From G020353115 sp964389685 (GTDB taxonomy: Bacteria; Bacteroidota; Bacteroidia; Bacteroidales; VadinHA17): a stretch of DNA of 5,562 nt. Shown here in pieces: positions 4,931-5,562 of the stretch. Within the stretch, counting starts at the first letter, position 1. Every line of letters starts with the position of its first letter. The stretch spans positions 1-5,562 of the forward strand of contig CAYMFM010000136.1 of the NCBI GenBank assembly GCA_964389685.1, in the 5' to 3' direction. Both the position numbers and the translations under genes were made by a program. A model generated the notes under the pieces. The model was not told where the DNA came from. It saw only the letters and a program-made list of their open reading frames with translations, and searched no databases.

Positions 4931-5562
4931 ATGAGACTTAAATCATTAATTAAAGTAATTTTAATTATTATCTTAATTATCAGTTCAATAAATGTTCTGG
5001 CAACTGATCCGGTAAATCCGGATGCAACACCGGAAGCAAAGGCTTTGCTTGATCTGTTTTACCGGATATCCGGCAACTATACGCTTACCGGTCAGCACAA
5101 TTATCCCAATACAAAAGACCGGAACAGCCGGTTTGCTGCCAGGTACATCGGGCAAACACCTGCTGTCTGGAGCACGGACATGGGCTTTGCCGAAGAGGGA
5201 GATTACGATTCCTACCTGGCACGGCCCGATATTGTCAGGGAAGCCATCCGGCAACATAAAAAAGGCTCCATCATCACCATCTGCTGGCATGCCGTACCAC
5301 CAACTGCCGATGAACCGGTTACCTTTCAGCCACAAGGGCCGGTGGCTCCCGATTCCCTGGCAAGCGTGCAGGGACAATTGCTGGATGACCAGTTCAAAGA
5401 ACTGCTAACACCCGGTACACGGTTGTATAACCGGTGGGCAGCACAGGTCGATTCAGTGGCTGTTTACCTGAAAAAACTCAGGGAAGCGAATGTACCGGTG
5501 CTCTGGAGACCGTACCATGAGATGAACGGTGACTGGTTCTGGTGGGGTGGCCGTGTCGGGGA
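4931..5562 (+). CDS. Glycoside hydrolase family 26 beta-mannanase, N-terminal part (runs off window)
   Basis: The frame stays open from ATG 4931 to the window edge, giving 210 residues. Residues 1-24 are a strongly hydrophobic Ile/Leu-rich signal peptide with a likely VLA/T cleavage site. The mature part follows GH26: LTGQHN (about 53-58), PAVWSTDMGF, ITICWHAVPP, and RPYHEMNGDWFWWGG, in which H196-E197 is the His-Glu pair holding the catalytic acid/base (equivalent to His211-Glu212 of Cellvibrio japonicus Man26A, from memory). The nucleophile Glu lies beyond the window and cannot be checked. GH26 enzymes mostly cleave internal beta-1,4-mannosidic bonds in mannan, glucomannan or galactomannan; some act on other beta-glycans. 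The gap to the previous gene is 38 nt, AT-rich, with no terminator or clear promoter, so it probably belongs to the same operon. The start is supported by the signal peptide; there is no strong Shine-Dalgarno motif. Confidence 0.92.
   Translation, partial: MRLKSLIKVILIIILIISSINVLATDPVNPDATPEAKALLDLFYRISGNYTLTGQHNYPNTKDRNSRFAARYIGQTPAVWSTDMGFAEEGDYDSYLARPDIVREAIRQHKKGSIITICWHAVPPTADEPVTFQPQGPVAPDSLASVQGQLLDDQFKELLTPGTRLYNRWAAQVDSVAVYLKKLREANVPVLWRPYHEMNGDWFWWGGRVG

Noticed and set aside
5022..5408. Second + strand open frame inside the GH26 region
   Set aside because: It lies in a different frame from the GH26 protein, has no family resemblance, and the GH26 frame with its HEMNG motif is decisive.

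Overview
The window most likely comes from a member of the Bacteroidota, probably an environmental or gut-related Bacteroidales/Marinilabiliales-type organism. Four things point there: a near-perfect TTTG / TAnnTTTG promoter before the AAA ATPase gene, A-rich start regions that mostly lack Shine-Dalgarno motifs, palindromic intergenic repeats of a style common in that phylum, and a gene set with Tat-exported proteins and a secreted GH26 mannanase. All genes lie on the + strand. No tRNA, rRNA, CRISPR array or transposase gene was seen.

Layout. Positions 1-78 are the last 25 codons of an upstream gene with a HEAT-repeat-like C-terminus, followed by a hairpin-plus-T-run terminator (95-121). Positions 218-787 encode a Tat-exported cysteine-motif protein of the C_GCAxxG_C_C type. 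A gene-free stretch (788-1090) holds a structured REP/MITE-like repeat and then a clear promoter with an overlapping palindrome. Positions 1091-2914 are a two-gene unit: an AAA_14/DUF4143 ATPase with a PD-(D/E)XK-like C-terminus, and 9 nt later a GTG-started, stand-alone XPF/Hef-type ERCC4 nuclease with tandem helix-hairpin-helix motifs. A second repeat (3008-3138) closes this section. Positions 3196-5562 look like one exported-protein operon: a Tat-targeted sugar isomerase/epimerase-like TIM barrel, a secreted nitroreductase-like flavoprotein that overlaps it by ATGA, and 38 nt later the N-terminal part of a GH26 beta-mannanase that runs off the window.

How it fits together. The right-hand cluster is consistent with extracytoplasmic carbohydrate use: mannan cleavage by GH26, with the isomerase-like protein perhaps acting on a released sugar. 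The nitroreductase's role is unknown. The central ATPase/nuclease pair looks visibly AT-richer than the right-hand genes and is bracketed by repeats, which suggests a separately acquired DNA-processing cassette; this is inference. The most unusual items are the bacterial XPF/Hef-like nuclease paired with a DUF4143 ATPase, and a roughly 20-nt CCTGCC/GGCAGG palindrome that appears to have been inserted into two unrelated inverted repeats.
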